DNA of 64,000 nt. It comes from Phycisphaera sp. (lineage in GTDB: Bacteria; Planctomycetota; Phycisphaerae; Phycisphaerales; UBA1924). Below are positions 18,001 to 24,549 of this stretch, piece after piece. The notes beneath the pieces are model-generated. The model had not been told where the DNA came from. It made no database searches and worked only from the letters and a program-made list of their open reading frames with translations. A program made the position numbers and the translations under genes. The stretch covers positions 62,001 to 126,000 of the forward strand of contig JACKGZ010000005.1 in assembly GCA_020639255.1 (NCBI GenBank), given 5' to 3'. Position 1 is the first letter of the stretch, and every line of letters begins with the position of its first letter.

Positions 18001-18539
18001 CACAGACGGCGTTCGTGAGCCAGCTGACGCCCGTGGTGGCGACGTCGGCCGTCGGTTTCACGCCGACGATCAGCGTGGTCAGCGAGGGCGTCACGATGGA
18101 GATCGAGGGCACGGTCAGCTCCGATCGCCGGTACGTCACGATGAACGTGCAGACCGGTGTGAGCCGAATCGACGGCTTCGCCGAGCAGCCTGTCACCGCG
18201 GTCGCCGGCGGCCAGCTCGTCAGCTCGGAAGACGTGCAGTCGTTCATCCAGCTGCCGACGGTCACCGTCACCCGCATCCAGACGACGGTGACCGTCCCCG
18301 ACCAGGGCACGGTGCTCCTCGGCGGTCAGAGGCTCGTGACCGAGTTTGAGATCGAGACGGGCGTGCCGGTGGTCTCGAAGATCCCGATCCTCAACCGCTT
18401 CTTCACCAACCGGATCGAATCCAAGGAAGAGCAGACCCTGCTCATCCTGATCAAGCCCACCATCCTGATCCAGTCGGAGCAGGAGGAGAACAACTTCCCG
18501 GGCCTGAACGACACGCTGATCAACAGCCTCGGCGGCTGA
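15060..18539 (+). CDS. secretin-family outer-membrane protein with TPR/coiled-coil N-terminus (GspD/PilQ-like)
   Basis: At 1159 residues this is much longer than typical GspD. A signal peptide (ALVMAAGLGVGASVA) leads to a helical region with TPR-like pairs (residues 50-300) and a long coiled coil around residues 370-500. A secretin short domain follows at about 605-690 (ESQRIPVNFDNPLGDVISFL). The secretin core occupies about 930-1135, with SVQLTAPRLTFTNGQ, VSEGVTMEIEG, VTVPDQGTVLLGG and GVPVVSKIPILNRFF. Such proteins form gated outer-membrane channels for type II secretion or pili. GGAG is seven bases before ATG 15060. No other secretion gene adjoins, but the FHA-GspE ATPase at 4-5.6 kb could be its motor. 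Confidence 0.9.
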   Translation: MTIRQFGSSRRCVRSAAALVMAAGLGVGASVAEFPGWLATEPEVSSEAAGFVQAKTLMDKGRLIEAQRVLSSLVRSQALSDAEREKLDDMLGALDRRLRSADPMELSLQKAEAALTEGDIGLMNRQLQPVLRRGESTQAQRELAQQLTAQGEQITSEIAVLAEDFIAQAKQDYIDGRFGRAKSTLAVLTRAGVELTPEADRIRTQLFNIELERGQPFPIVEAAGLFQPGVLTRISDEKQQLADAGTRDTLLDLFGDAKFDDQPGVIRREDDKDSEVPPLDAPIDLTDGQPEGDQPLPDDIIDRTMRADAGAKLAQANQAFANSEYTTALNLYNELLASSRAYLTAEQIRQIEQNATEARISLGSQPGGNLVDDEINQRQAAITELRREFDNLMNQADQRLRSADISGARERVSSARLVLNSDRNLLAEAEYENKLALIDQKRTDIENQAIEIQLREAREREEQLQRQAEEGRTAAQQQRDAKINEQLDRVRALNAELKYEEALQVLDSTLFLDPTNPAALFMKDIVRDTIIAREYADIRKERGVRFAELTVENNRASMPITDIVTYPDDWPRISLGRGEPVAASETPENRRVLAALESQRIPVNFDNPLGDVISFLETVTSQNFDVNWASLELLSIDEQTPVQLRLNNVPINTVLDRIVEKVSDPLSPAGWAVQDGIVQIASDEALRRNTSLVIYDIRDLLIEIPDYQDAPDIDLQNVLQSTGGGGGGQSPFNGDQNDDDEERDRQDRIDQIIDIIQSNVDFEGWQDNGGDTGFIQELSGSLIIRNTPKNHREINGLLSQIRAQRAMQINVETRFLLVNQDFFEEIGFDLDVYFGNDNDSVQFARATDPTVTVGDFFEFNPGNTAPDSGVGLQNSVTGAANTPGGANTQITQGVVPTNGLSPIGVGQNSLGLTEQLGANSGAFASSILGSAPALGIAGQFLDDIQVDFLVKATQADRRSVQLTAPRLTFTNGQIANIVVATQTAFVSQLTPVVATSAVGFTPTISVVSEGVTMEIEGTVSSDRRYVTMNVQTGVSRIDGFAEQPVTAVAGGQLVSSEDVQSFIQLPTVTVTRIQTTVTVPDQGTVLLGGQRLVTEFEIETGVPVVSKIPILNRFFTNRIESKEEQTLLILIKPTILIQSEQEENNFPGLNDTLINSLGG

Positions 18540-18562
18540 TCGGCTGGAATCACACGATCTTG

Positions 18563-18595
18563 AGAGCCCCTCGCGTTGCGGGGGGCTCTTTCATT
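18563..18595 (+). terminator. Rho-independent terminator of the secretin gene
   Basis: A 12-bp stem AGAGCCCCTCGC / GCGGGGGGCTCT with a GTT loop and one T-G wobble, followed by TTTCATTT. It lies 24 bp after the secretin stop. The first arm shares GAGCCCCTCGCG with the hairpin at 7870. Confidence 0.85.
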
Positions 18596-18726
18596 TCCAG
18601 AGCAGGTTTCAGGCCGATGGCGCGAGGGTTGTGAGCCACCGCTGGGGCAGGAGCGCTATGCTCAGGGATCGGGGAGGTCCGCCGGGCGGCCCTGTTCCCC
18701 ACTGCTCACTTCAGGGAGAAGTCACG

Positions 18727-19086
18727 ATGGCCAGCGAGGATTCACGCCTCCGCGTCCGTGTCGAGGACGGCATCACCCGGGTCGAGTTCATCGATCGGAA
18801 CATCCTCGACGAGGCGAACATCCAGGCGATCGGCGATGAGCTCGCCAAGATCATCGACGGCTCGGGTGAACCCAAGCTCGTGATCAGCTTTGCGAACGTT
18901 GATCATCTGTCATCTGCGGCTCTCGGGCAGCTGATCTCGGTGAACAACCGCGTGCGAGGGAAGTCGGGTCAGTTGAGACTCGCCGAGATCTCGCCGCAGA
19001 TCTACGAGGTGTTCGCGATCACGAAGCTCAACAAGATCTTTGAGATCCACGAGACGTCGTCTGAGGCGATCGGTAGCTTCCGCTAA
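18727..19086 (+). CDS. STAS-domain anti-sigma factor antagonist (SpoIIAA/RsbV-like)
   Basis: A 119-residue single STAS domain. In partner-switching systems such proteins, when unphosphorylated, bind and neutralise an anti-sigma kinase. The core NVDHLSSAALGQLISVNN has serines 62 and 63 where SpoIIAA carries its phosphorylated serine. The start ATG 18727 is set by AGGGAGAA just upstream; an upstream in-frame ATG at 18631 would add an unrelated 32-residue stretch. The HATPase gene follows directly, so the pair is the classic antagonist / kinase arrangement. Confidence 0.88.
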   Translation: MASEDSRLRVRVEDGITRVEFIDRNILDEANIQAIGDELAKIIDGSGEPKLVISFANVDHLSSAALGQLISVNNRVRGKSGQLRLAEISPQIYEVFAITKLNKIFEIHETSSEAIGSFR

Positions 19087-19153
19087 GTCCTGCTTTCCCG
19101 GGCAGCCGGCGCAGTTGCCGGTCGCCGCACGCATTGAGGAGACGGTTCTCGCA

Positions 19154-19594
19154 TTGGCGCAGGAACAGTCACAACCCGCAGGGCCGAGCGGCAGCATCGA
19201 ACTGTCCAACGACAGGGCCGCGATCACGGCGATCGGTGAGCGTGTCATCGAGGCCGCCGAGCGAGCCGGCTTCTCGGAAGCGTCGCGGTTCGCGGTGCGT
19301 CTTGCGATCGAGGAAGCGATCGTCAACGCGTTCAAGCACGGCCACAAGAAGCTCGGCAAGCACGAGACAATCGAGGTGGAGTACGAAGTGACGCCTGAGG
19401 CGATCTCGATCGTCGTGACCGACAAGGGCCCCGGTTTCGCGCCGGATGATGTGCCCGATCCGACGGCCGAGGAGAACCTCATGAAGACCAGCGGGCGGGG
19501 TCTGCTGCTCATGCGGGCGTACATGACCGAGGTCAGCCACAACGACGCGGGGAACCAGATCCGGATGCGGTACATCCGCCCGGACGAGGACTGA
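19154..19594 (+). CDS. RsbW/SpoIIAB-like HATPase serine kinase (anti-sigma factor type)
   Basis: A GHKL-fold ATPase domain of about 146 residues. The N box is EEAIVNAFKHGHK, G1 is DKGPGFAPDD and G2 is SGRGLLLMRAYM. In this family the protein binds a sigma factor or target and phosphorylates its STAS partner, here the preceding gene. The start is uncertain: I chose TTG 19154, which has GAGGAG 12 bases upstream; no in-frame ATG exists between the STAS stop and the conserved domain. No PP2C phosphatase or dedicated sigma factor is adjacent, so the output is unknown. Confidence 0.82.
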   Translation: MAQEQSQPAGPSGSIELSNDRAAITAIGERVIEAAERAGFSEASRFAVRLAIEEAIVNAFKHGHKKLGKHETIEVEYEVTPEAISIVVTDKGPGFAPDDVPDPTAEENLMKTSGRGLLLMRAYMTEVSHNDAGNQIRMRYIRPDED

Positions 19595-19625
19595 ATCGCC
19601 CCACCGGCCCGGTTGCACGAGACCA

Positions 19626-19653
19626 TTGATCGGGCCCCTTCTTGGCCCATAAT
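19626..19653 (+). promoter_or_regulatory. Sigma-70-type promoter of the isc operon
   Basis: TTGATC (19626-19631), a 16-bp spacer and CATAAT (19648-19653) form a reasonable housekeeping promoter. The spacer itself contains an inverted repeat, GGGCC and GGCCC. The start point would fall around 19660, inside the palindrome described next. Confidence 0.5.
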
Positions 19654-19654
19654 A

Positions 19655-19667
19655 TAGAACGGTTCTA
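19655..19667 (+). promoter_or_regulatory. Palindromic operator candidate at the isc operon start point
   Basis: TAGAAC-G-GTTCTA is a perfect 13-bp palindrome two bases after the -10 element, so a bound repressor would block initiation. Isc operons are commonly controlled by Rrf2-family regulators such as IscR; none is encoded in this window and the site does not closely match the E. coli IscR boxes. Confidence 0.45.
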
Positions 19668-19727
19668 ACAAAGAATACCCGGAGGTGCTCATTGCGGTTG
19701 AGCGCGTCTGGTTTGGAGCAGACGGTC

Positions 19728-20969
19728 ATGAGTTTGAAGCTTCCGATGTACATGGATCACGCCGCAACGACACCGTGCGACCCGCGCGTGGTCGAGGCGA
19801 TGCTGCCCTACTTCACGGAGACGTTCGGCAACCCGGGCAGCCGCAACCACGCCTTCGGCTGGAAGGCGGAGGAGGCTGTGGACAAGGCGCGTCGCCAGGT
19901 CGCGGATCTGATCGGCGCGGATCGCAAGGAGATCATCTTTACGTCGGGCTCGACGGAGTCGAACAACCTTGCGATCAAGGGCGCGGCGGAGATGTACGAG
20001 GTCGCGCCCGCCGGCTCTGGCAAGTGCCGCGGTCACATCATCACGGGGAACATCGAGCACAAAGCCGTGCTCGATCCGTGCAAGCGTCTCGAGAAGGAAG
20101 GCTTCGAGGTGACGTACCTCGAGCCCGGTCGCGACGGCATCTTCACGCGTGAGATGGTCGAGGGCGCGCTGCGCGAGGACACGATTCTCGTGACGCTGAT
20201 GTGGGCGAACAACGAGATCGGGACGATCAACGAGATCCCGCAGATCGGCGAGCTGTGCCACGACAAGGGGATCATCTTCCACACCGACGCGACGCAGTGG
20301 GTCGGAAAGATGCCAACGGACGTGAACGCGGACAACGTGGACCTGCTGTCGCTCAGCGGCCACAAGATGTACGGGCCCAAGGGCGTGGGCGCGCTGTACG
20401 TGCGTCGCCGGCGTCCGCGTGTGCGCCTGGTCCCGATCCTTGAGGGCGGCGGGCAGGAGCGAGGCTACCGCTCGGGCACGCTCAATGTCACGGGCATCGT
20501 GGGCCTCGGAGCAGCGGCCGAGATCGCGCTCAAGGAGATGGACGCCGAGCGTGAGCGGCTGCTCAAGCTCCGCAACAAGATTGAAACCGCGATCACCGAA
20601 CGGCTCGACACGACGCAGGTCAACGGGCACGCGCAGAAGCGGCTGGCGCACCTGACGAACATCTCGTTCGGTTTCGTCGAGGGCGAGAGCCTCATGATGG
20701 CGTGCAAGGACATCGCGATGAGCTCGGGCAGCGCCTGCACGAGCGCGAGCCTGGAGCCGAGCTACGTGCTCAAGGGCCTTGGCATCGGCGACGACCTGGC
20801 GCACAGCTCGCTCCGCCTCAGCCTGGGCCGATGGACGACCGAGGAGGAGGTCGACTACGCGATCGAGAACATCTGCACAGCGGTCGAGAAGCTGCGCCAG
20901 CTGAGCCCGCTGTACGACATGCACAAGGAAGGGATCGACATCACGAAGATCGAGTGGCAGGCCCATTAG
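19728..20969 (+). CDS. iscS: cysteine desulfurase (IscS/NifS)
   Basis: A PLP enzyme that takes sulfur from cysteine and passes it as persulfide to the scaffold. Visible: MYMDHAATTPCDP at the N-terminus, FTSGSTESNN, NIEHKAVL, HTDATQWVGK, the PLP lysine in SLSGHKMYGPKG, and the catalytic cysteine in SSGSACTSASLEPS. ATG 19728 gives a family-like start (413 aa) with GGAG nine bases upstream. TTG 19692 is an alternative adding 12 residues and has a stronger site, GGAGG six bases upstream. The gene leads an iron-sulfur cluster operon with iscU and an A-type carrier. Confidence 0.95.
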   Translation: MSLKLPMYMDHAATTPCDPRVVEAMLPYFTETFGNPGSRNHAFGWKAEEAVDKARRQVADLIGADRKEIIFTSGSTESNNLAIKGAAEMYEVAPAGSGKCRGHIITGNIEHKAVLDPCKRLEKEGFEVTYLEPGRDGIFTREMVEGALREDTILVTLMWANNEIGTINEIPQIGELCHDKGIIFHTDATQWVGKMPTDVNADNVDLLSLSGHKMYGPKGVGALYVRRRRPRVRLVPILEGGGQERGYRSGTLNVTGIVGLGAAAEIALKEMDAERERLLKLRNKIETAITERLDTTQVNGHAQKRLAHLTNISFGFVEGESLMMACKDIAMSSGSACTSASLEPSYVLKGLGIGDDLAHSSLRLSLGRWTTEEEVDYAIENICTAVEKLRQLSPLYDMHKEGIDITKIEWQAH

Positions 20970-21066
20970 CAGATGGCCAGATTGGCAAATGGCCAAAGGG
21001 CCAGATAGAGACGCAGAAGACAGAATGCAGGAATAAAGTCCGGGATCTGGCCATTTGGCTATCTGG
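20970..21066. repeat. Gene-less inverted-repeat element in the iscS-iscU spacer
   Basis: It begins right after the iscS stop. Left arm 20977-20997 and right arm 21046-21066 are inverted copies matching at 18 of 21 bases. Both arms are built from loose octamers (ATGGCCAG, ATTGGCAA, ATGGCCAA, AGGGCCAG). The 48-bp interior has no reading frame. The layout resembles the ends of the cassette at 50567-51043. The iscU ribosome site (GGAG, 21072) lies just beyond. Confidence 0.6.
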
Positions 21067-21082
21067 GATTTGGAGCTTTGGG

Positions 21083-21487
21083 ATGGCATACGGACAAAAA
21101 GTGATCGACCACTACGAGAAGCCCCGCAACGTGGGCAACTTCGGCACGACCCAGGAGGTCAAGACGCGCAAGGACGTGGGCGTGGGCCTCGTCGGCGCGC
21201 CGGAGTGCGGCGACGTGATGCAGCTGCAGATCAAGGTGGACGAGGCAACGGGCAAGATCGAGGACGCCAAGTTCAAGTGCTTCGGGTGCGGGTCGGCGAT
21301 CGCTTCGAGTTCGCTGGCGACGGAGTGGCTCAAGGGCCGCTCGCTCGAAGAGGGTCTGGCGATCAAGAACACGGAGATCGTCGAGGAGCTGAGCCTCCCG
21401 CCGGTGAAGATCCACTGCTCGGTCCTGGCCGAGGACGCCATCCGGGCGGCGATCGCCGATTACAAGCAGAAGAACGGGCTGAACTGA
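21083..21487 (+). CDS. iscU: iron-sulfur cluster scaffold IscU
   Basis: IscU is the cytoplasmic platform on which [2Fe-2S] and [4Fe-4S] clusters are built with sulfur from IscS. This 134-residue protein has the three ligand cysteines Cys42 (PECGDVM), Cys69 (CFGCGSAIASSS) and Cys112 (KIHCSVLAEDAI), plus the LPPVK HscA-binding site as SLPPVKIHC. One additional cysteine, Cys66, sits next to the second ligand. Start ATG 21083 has GGAG seven bases upstream. It is separated from iscS by 113 bp containing an inverted-repeat element, longer than the usual spacing. Confidence 0.95.
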   Translation: MAYGQKVIDHYEKPRNVGNFGTTQEVKTRKDVGVGLVGAPECGDVMQLQIKVDEATGKIEDAKFKCFGCGSAIASSSLATEWLKGRSLEEGLAIKNTEIVEELSLPPVKIHCSVLAEDAIRAAIADYKQKNGLN

Positions 21488-21570
21488 GCCCGCAAGAGGG
21501 CCGATCCCGTATATGGGACGACAGGCCCGGAAGACGGGATAGGATTGCCCGTCTGACAGGAGGTAGTGCG

Positions 21571-21918
21571 ATGGCAGAGACCATGATGGCTGTGATTCTG
21601 ACCGAGAAGGCTGCGAAGGAGATCGCCTCGATCATTGAGCAGCAGGAACTCGACAAGGACGCGGTCAGGCTGCGTGTGGGCGTCAAGGGCGGCGGCTGCT
21701 CGGGGTTCAGCTACGTGCTCGACCTGACCGAGACGCAGAAGGAGACCGACGAGGTCTTCGAGCAGCACGGCATCAAGGTCGTCTGCGACCCCAAGAGCCT
21801 GCTCTATCTGAACGGCACCACGGTAGACTTCAAGGACGAGCTGATGGGCCGGGGGTTTGTGTTCAACAACCCGAACGCCTCGACGACCTGCGGGTGCGGA
21901 TCGAGCTTCTCGGCCTAA
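21571..21918 (+). CDS. iscA: A-type iron-sulfur carrier (IscA/ErpA/HesB)
   Basis: A 115-residue carrier that receives clusters from the scaffold and delivers them to apo-proteins. The three conserved cysteines are Cys43 (KGGGCSGFSY), Cys107 and Cys109 (TTCGCGSSF). The ribosome site AGGAGGT six bases before ATG 21571 is close to perfect. It is the third gene of the isc operon and is followed by a terminator. hscA, hscB and fdx, which complete the E. coli operon, are absent. ErpA rather than IscA identity cannot be excluded. Confidence 0.94.
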   Translation: MAETMMAVILTEKAAKEIASIIEQQELDKDAVRLRVGVKGGGCSGFSYVLDLTETQKETDEVFEQHGIKVVCDPKSLLYLNGTTVDFKDELMGRGFVFNNPNASTTCGCGSSFSA

Positions 21919-21949
21919 AACAGACACCCAAGATCGACAATCGGACCAC

Positions 21950-21987
21950 GCCCCCGGGGCATGAAGCCCGCCGGGGGCTGTGTTTTT
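21950..21987 (+). terminator. Rho-independent terminator of the isc operon
   Basis: GCCCCCGG (21950-21957) pairs with CCGGGGGC (21971-21978), with an inner GGC-ATGAA-GCC. TGTGTTTTT follows directly. Confidence 0.88.
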
Positions 21988-22083
21988 AGGACATTGAGTG
22001 GCTTCGGGACAGCGTGTTTGGTACGCTGGAAGCGACCGGATGGGCCTGGAGGCTCTTTCCGGGGGTCTTGACATGGATCGTCG

Positions 22084-22563
22084 ATGAGCCAGGCACCAAT
22101 GCCACCGGAAACGATGCAGGGCTACGGGCCGCCGAGTGTGACCCAGTTCTCCGTCTTCCTCGATAACAAGGTCGGCCGACTCTACGACCTCCTCGAAGAG
22201 ATCGATTGCTCGGAGTCTCGCGTGTGTGCGATCAGCGTGCACGAGGCATCGGACCACGCGGTCGTCCGCATGATCACAAACAGTTCTTCTGTGACGCGCC
22301 GGCTTCTTCGAGAATCCGGCGTTCCCTTTGCTGAAACCGACGTCATCGTCGTCGAGCTCAGCGAGGGCCACACACTCGAGAGCCTGTGTCTGCATCTGCT
22401 GGCGGCCGAACTCAATATCCGATTCGCGTATCCATTGATGCTCCGGCCCAACGGCACCCCCACCATCGCCATCTCGGTCGATGACCTGACACTGGCCGGA
22501 CAGATTCTTCGGCGGAAGGAATTCCGGCTCTTCGGCGAGTTCGACCTGCCGAAAACGGGTTGA
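22084..22563 (+). CDS. tandem ACT-domain protein
   Basis: A 159-residue protein with two ACT-like folds: VTQFSVFLDNKVGRLYDLLE at the start and NIRFAYPLMLRPNGTPTIAI in the second half, ending ILRRKEFRLFGE. ACT domains bind amino acids or similar ligands. Stand-alone tandem ACT proteins of this kind are found in several bacterial phyla, often near acetate or amino acid metabolism genes, with poorly known targets. No DNA-binding or catalytic domain is attached. The ribosome site is weak. Flanking genes are unrelated. Confidence 0.75.
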   Translation: MSQAPMPPETMQGYGPPSVTQFSVFLDNKVGRLYDLLEEIDCSESRVCAISVHEASDHAVVRMITNSSSVTRRLLRESGVPFAETDVIVVELSEGHTLESLCLHLLAAELNIRFAYPLMLRPNGTPTIAISVDDLTLAGQILRRKEFRLFGEFDLPKTG

Positions 22564-22735
22564 AACCCCACATTCCAAGCGCTGTATCACGGAATTGAAC
22601 CCGCATGTTGCGGGTTGTTGCACAGCAGAGGCCTTGGGCAGATAGGCTGTATCAAACAAGCAGGGAGTTGTTTCGGCGCCGCGATAGTGCTGGTCCCGAA
22701 AGAACGACACAAGGGTACAACACAGGAGCACTCAC

Positions 22736-23833
22736 ATGTTGAAACGACTCACCGCAGCGGCCATTCTCGTCGCACTGACAGGGACAGCTTCGGCGCAGGA
22801 TCTGCTGGGCGGCAAGACCGCTCAGGAAGTCATCGCCGAGTTCGAGGCGACGGCTAGCGGTCCCAAGGCCTTTGAGATGCCCAAGCTGAACATCGGCGAT
22901 GAGCCGCCGGCGTTCAAGGTGGACTCGTGGGTCAAGGGCACGCCGATCAGCTCGTTCGAGGAGGGCAACGTGTACCTCATCGATTTCTGGGCGACCTGGT
23001 GCGGGCCGTGCATCGCGATCATGCCGCACCTGACCGAGCTCCAGAAGGAGCACGAGGCCGACGGACTGCGCGTCGTGGGTGTGAGCATCTGGGAGAGCGA
23101 ACGCGACGCCGACGGCAACCGCGTCCCGCTCCGCGGCGAGAAGCAGGCTGACCATGTCCAGGCGTTCGTCGACAAGAACGACGCTCGCATGGGCTACACC
23201 GTGGGCACCGGCAGCGAGTTCATGGAAACCGACTGGATGCGGGCTGCGAACCAGAACGGCATCCCGACCGTCATGATTGTCGACCGTCAGGGCAAGATCG
23301 GTTGGATCGGCTACGGCACGGACCCCACTCTCGGTGAGAACCTGGACGCCATCCTGGCCGGTGAGAACGACTACGCCGCCGACAGCGAAGCCCGTCTCGA
23401 AGAGATGAAATCGGAATGGGAAGAATCGATCAGTCGCCAGAAAGAGTCCGGCCAGCTCTATTACAACCACTTCCTCGGTTTGGCCAAATCCGATAAGGAC
23501 CAGGCGGCCGCGTTTGCTCAGGCGATGAGCGAAACCGTGGTCAAGGACAAGCCCAATGTGTACAACGCGATCGCATGGACGATCGTTGAGAACGAAGGTT
23601 GGAGCCCGGATGCCGTCGGGTTTGCCCGTCAGCTCGCCGAGCAGGCGTGCGAACTCACGGATTGGGAAAACCCGATGGTGATGGACACGCTGGCGTGGGC
23701 ACAGTACCGGTCCGGCGATGCCGAGGCCGCGACCCAGACGGAGCAGAAGGCGCTGGACATGCTCACGGAAGAACAGGCCGCGCAGGTGAAGTCTGACTTC
23801 GAGAAAGCGCTCGAGCTGTTCAAGCAGGGCTAA
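22736..23833 (+). CDS. secreted TlpA-like thioredoxin-fold protein with helical C-terminal domain
   Basis: A signal peptide (residues 1-20, cut after ASA) leads to a TlpA/ResA-type thioredoxin domain with redox site WCGPC, cysteines 89 and 92, and the cis-proline segment GIPTVMIVDRQGKIGW. After about residue 210 a roughly 150-residue helical region with TPR character follows (NPMVMDTLAWAQYRSGDAEAA). Such proteins reduce or isomerise periplasmic disulfides, for instance in cytochrome c maturation. AGGAG lies seven bases before ATG 22736. It stands alone ahead of a strong terminator. The substrate is unknown. Confidence 0.88.
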   Translation: MLKRLTAAAILVALTGTASAQDLLGGKTAQEVIAEFEATASGPKAFEMPKLNIGDEPPAFKVDSWVKGTPISSFEEGNVYLIDFWATWCGPCIAIMPHLTELQKEHEADGLRVVGVSIWESERDADGNRVPLRGEKQADHVQAFVDKNDARMGYTVGTGSEFMETDWMRAANQNGIPTVMIVDRQGKIGWIGYGTDPTLGENLDAILAGENDYAADSEARLEEMKSEWEESISRQKESGQLYYNHFLGLAKSDKDQAAAFAQAMSETVVKDKPNVYNAIAWTIVENEGWSPDAVGFARQLAEQACELTDWENPMVMDTLAWAQYRSGDAEAATQTEQKALDMLTEEQAAQVKSDFEKALELFKQG

Positions 23834-23862
23834 GCTGAGCCAAACAACGCAAGGATCCACGA

Positions 23863-23888
23863 GCGGCCCCGGTTGGGGCCGCTTCTTT
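23863..23888. terminator. Rho-independent terminator between convergent genes
   Basis: Perfect 8-bp stem GCGGCCCC-GGTT-GGGGCCGC followed by TTCTTT on the plus strand. It ends the TlpA-like gene; its T-tract overlaps the stop codon of the convergent dioxygenase gene. Confidence 0.88.
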
Positions 23889-24549
23889 ATGCGCTCTCAT
23901 ACCAGCACAATCCGTTGGGGAGCTCATCGGCGGCGAGTTCGAGATGCACGATGCGGCGCGGTCGTTCAAGAGTCGACTTCGAGGAGGCGTGCACAATCCG
24001 TGGACGCATCAGCAGCACATCGCCTGCTTCCGCCTCGCAGAGCACCGACTCTGCTCGGTCCCAGTCCTGGTCCGGCTTGGCGTGCGAACCGGGCCAGACT
24101 CGGAGTGCACCGGAGTCTGATGTGGTCTTATCGAGGTGGAGACGGATGGTGAGCATCCTGTCGAGGATGTCATCGGGAGGCTGAACGTGAGGGATGCCGT
24201 CCTTGACGGACCATGGGCCGAACCCCGCTGTCTCGATGCGTTTCTCAACACAGATCGTCATGTCACGGTGTGGCGGGACGAGCCAGTTTGAGCCGGGCCG
24301 CTTGTCAAACAGGATGCTCCGCACGCACCTGTAGCGATCGCCGAGCACGGCGGTGATCGTGGATTCGATTGCGGGTTGAAGGAAGACCTTGTCGACGATC
24401 GGGTGCTTCATGCGAAGGCCGCGCAGCCCCGCACCCTCGACCGGCGGGAGCGACGCTCGCAGAGATTCGACAAGTTCGGCGCTGCACGCGTTCCGCAGGA
24501 TCGTGAATCCGTCGCGATCAATCGCAGCGACAGTTTCGGACACGTTCAC
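23887..24549 (-). CDS. phytanoyl-CoA dioxygenase (PhyH) family protein
   Basis: A 220-residue member of the 2-oxoglutarate and Fe(II)-dependent oxygenases. The metal triad is visible as His94-x-Asp96 (VPPHRDMT) and His187 (RPRIVHASS), and Arg199 nearby (RPRRIVHLEL) fits the 2-oxoglutarate carboxylate. GALRVWPGSHAKPDQD is a typical PhyH segment. Members hydroxylate diverse small molecules and the substrate is not evident here. It overlaps trxB by 4 bp (ATGA) and is the downstream gene of that pair. Confidence 0.85.
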   Translation of the reverse strand: MNVSETVAAIDRDGFTILRNACSAELVESLRASLPPVEGAGLRGLRMKHPIVDKVFLQPAIESTITAVLGDRYRCVRSILFDKRPGSNWLVPPHRDMTICVEKRIETAGFGPWSVKDGIPHVQPPDDILDRMLTIRLHLDKTTSDSGALRVWPGSHAKPDQDWDRAESVLCEAEAGDVLLMRPRIVHASSKSTLERPRRIVHLELAADELPNGLCWYESA

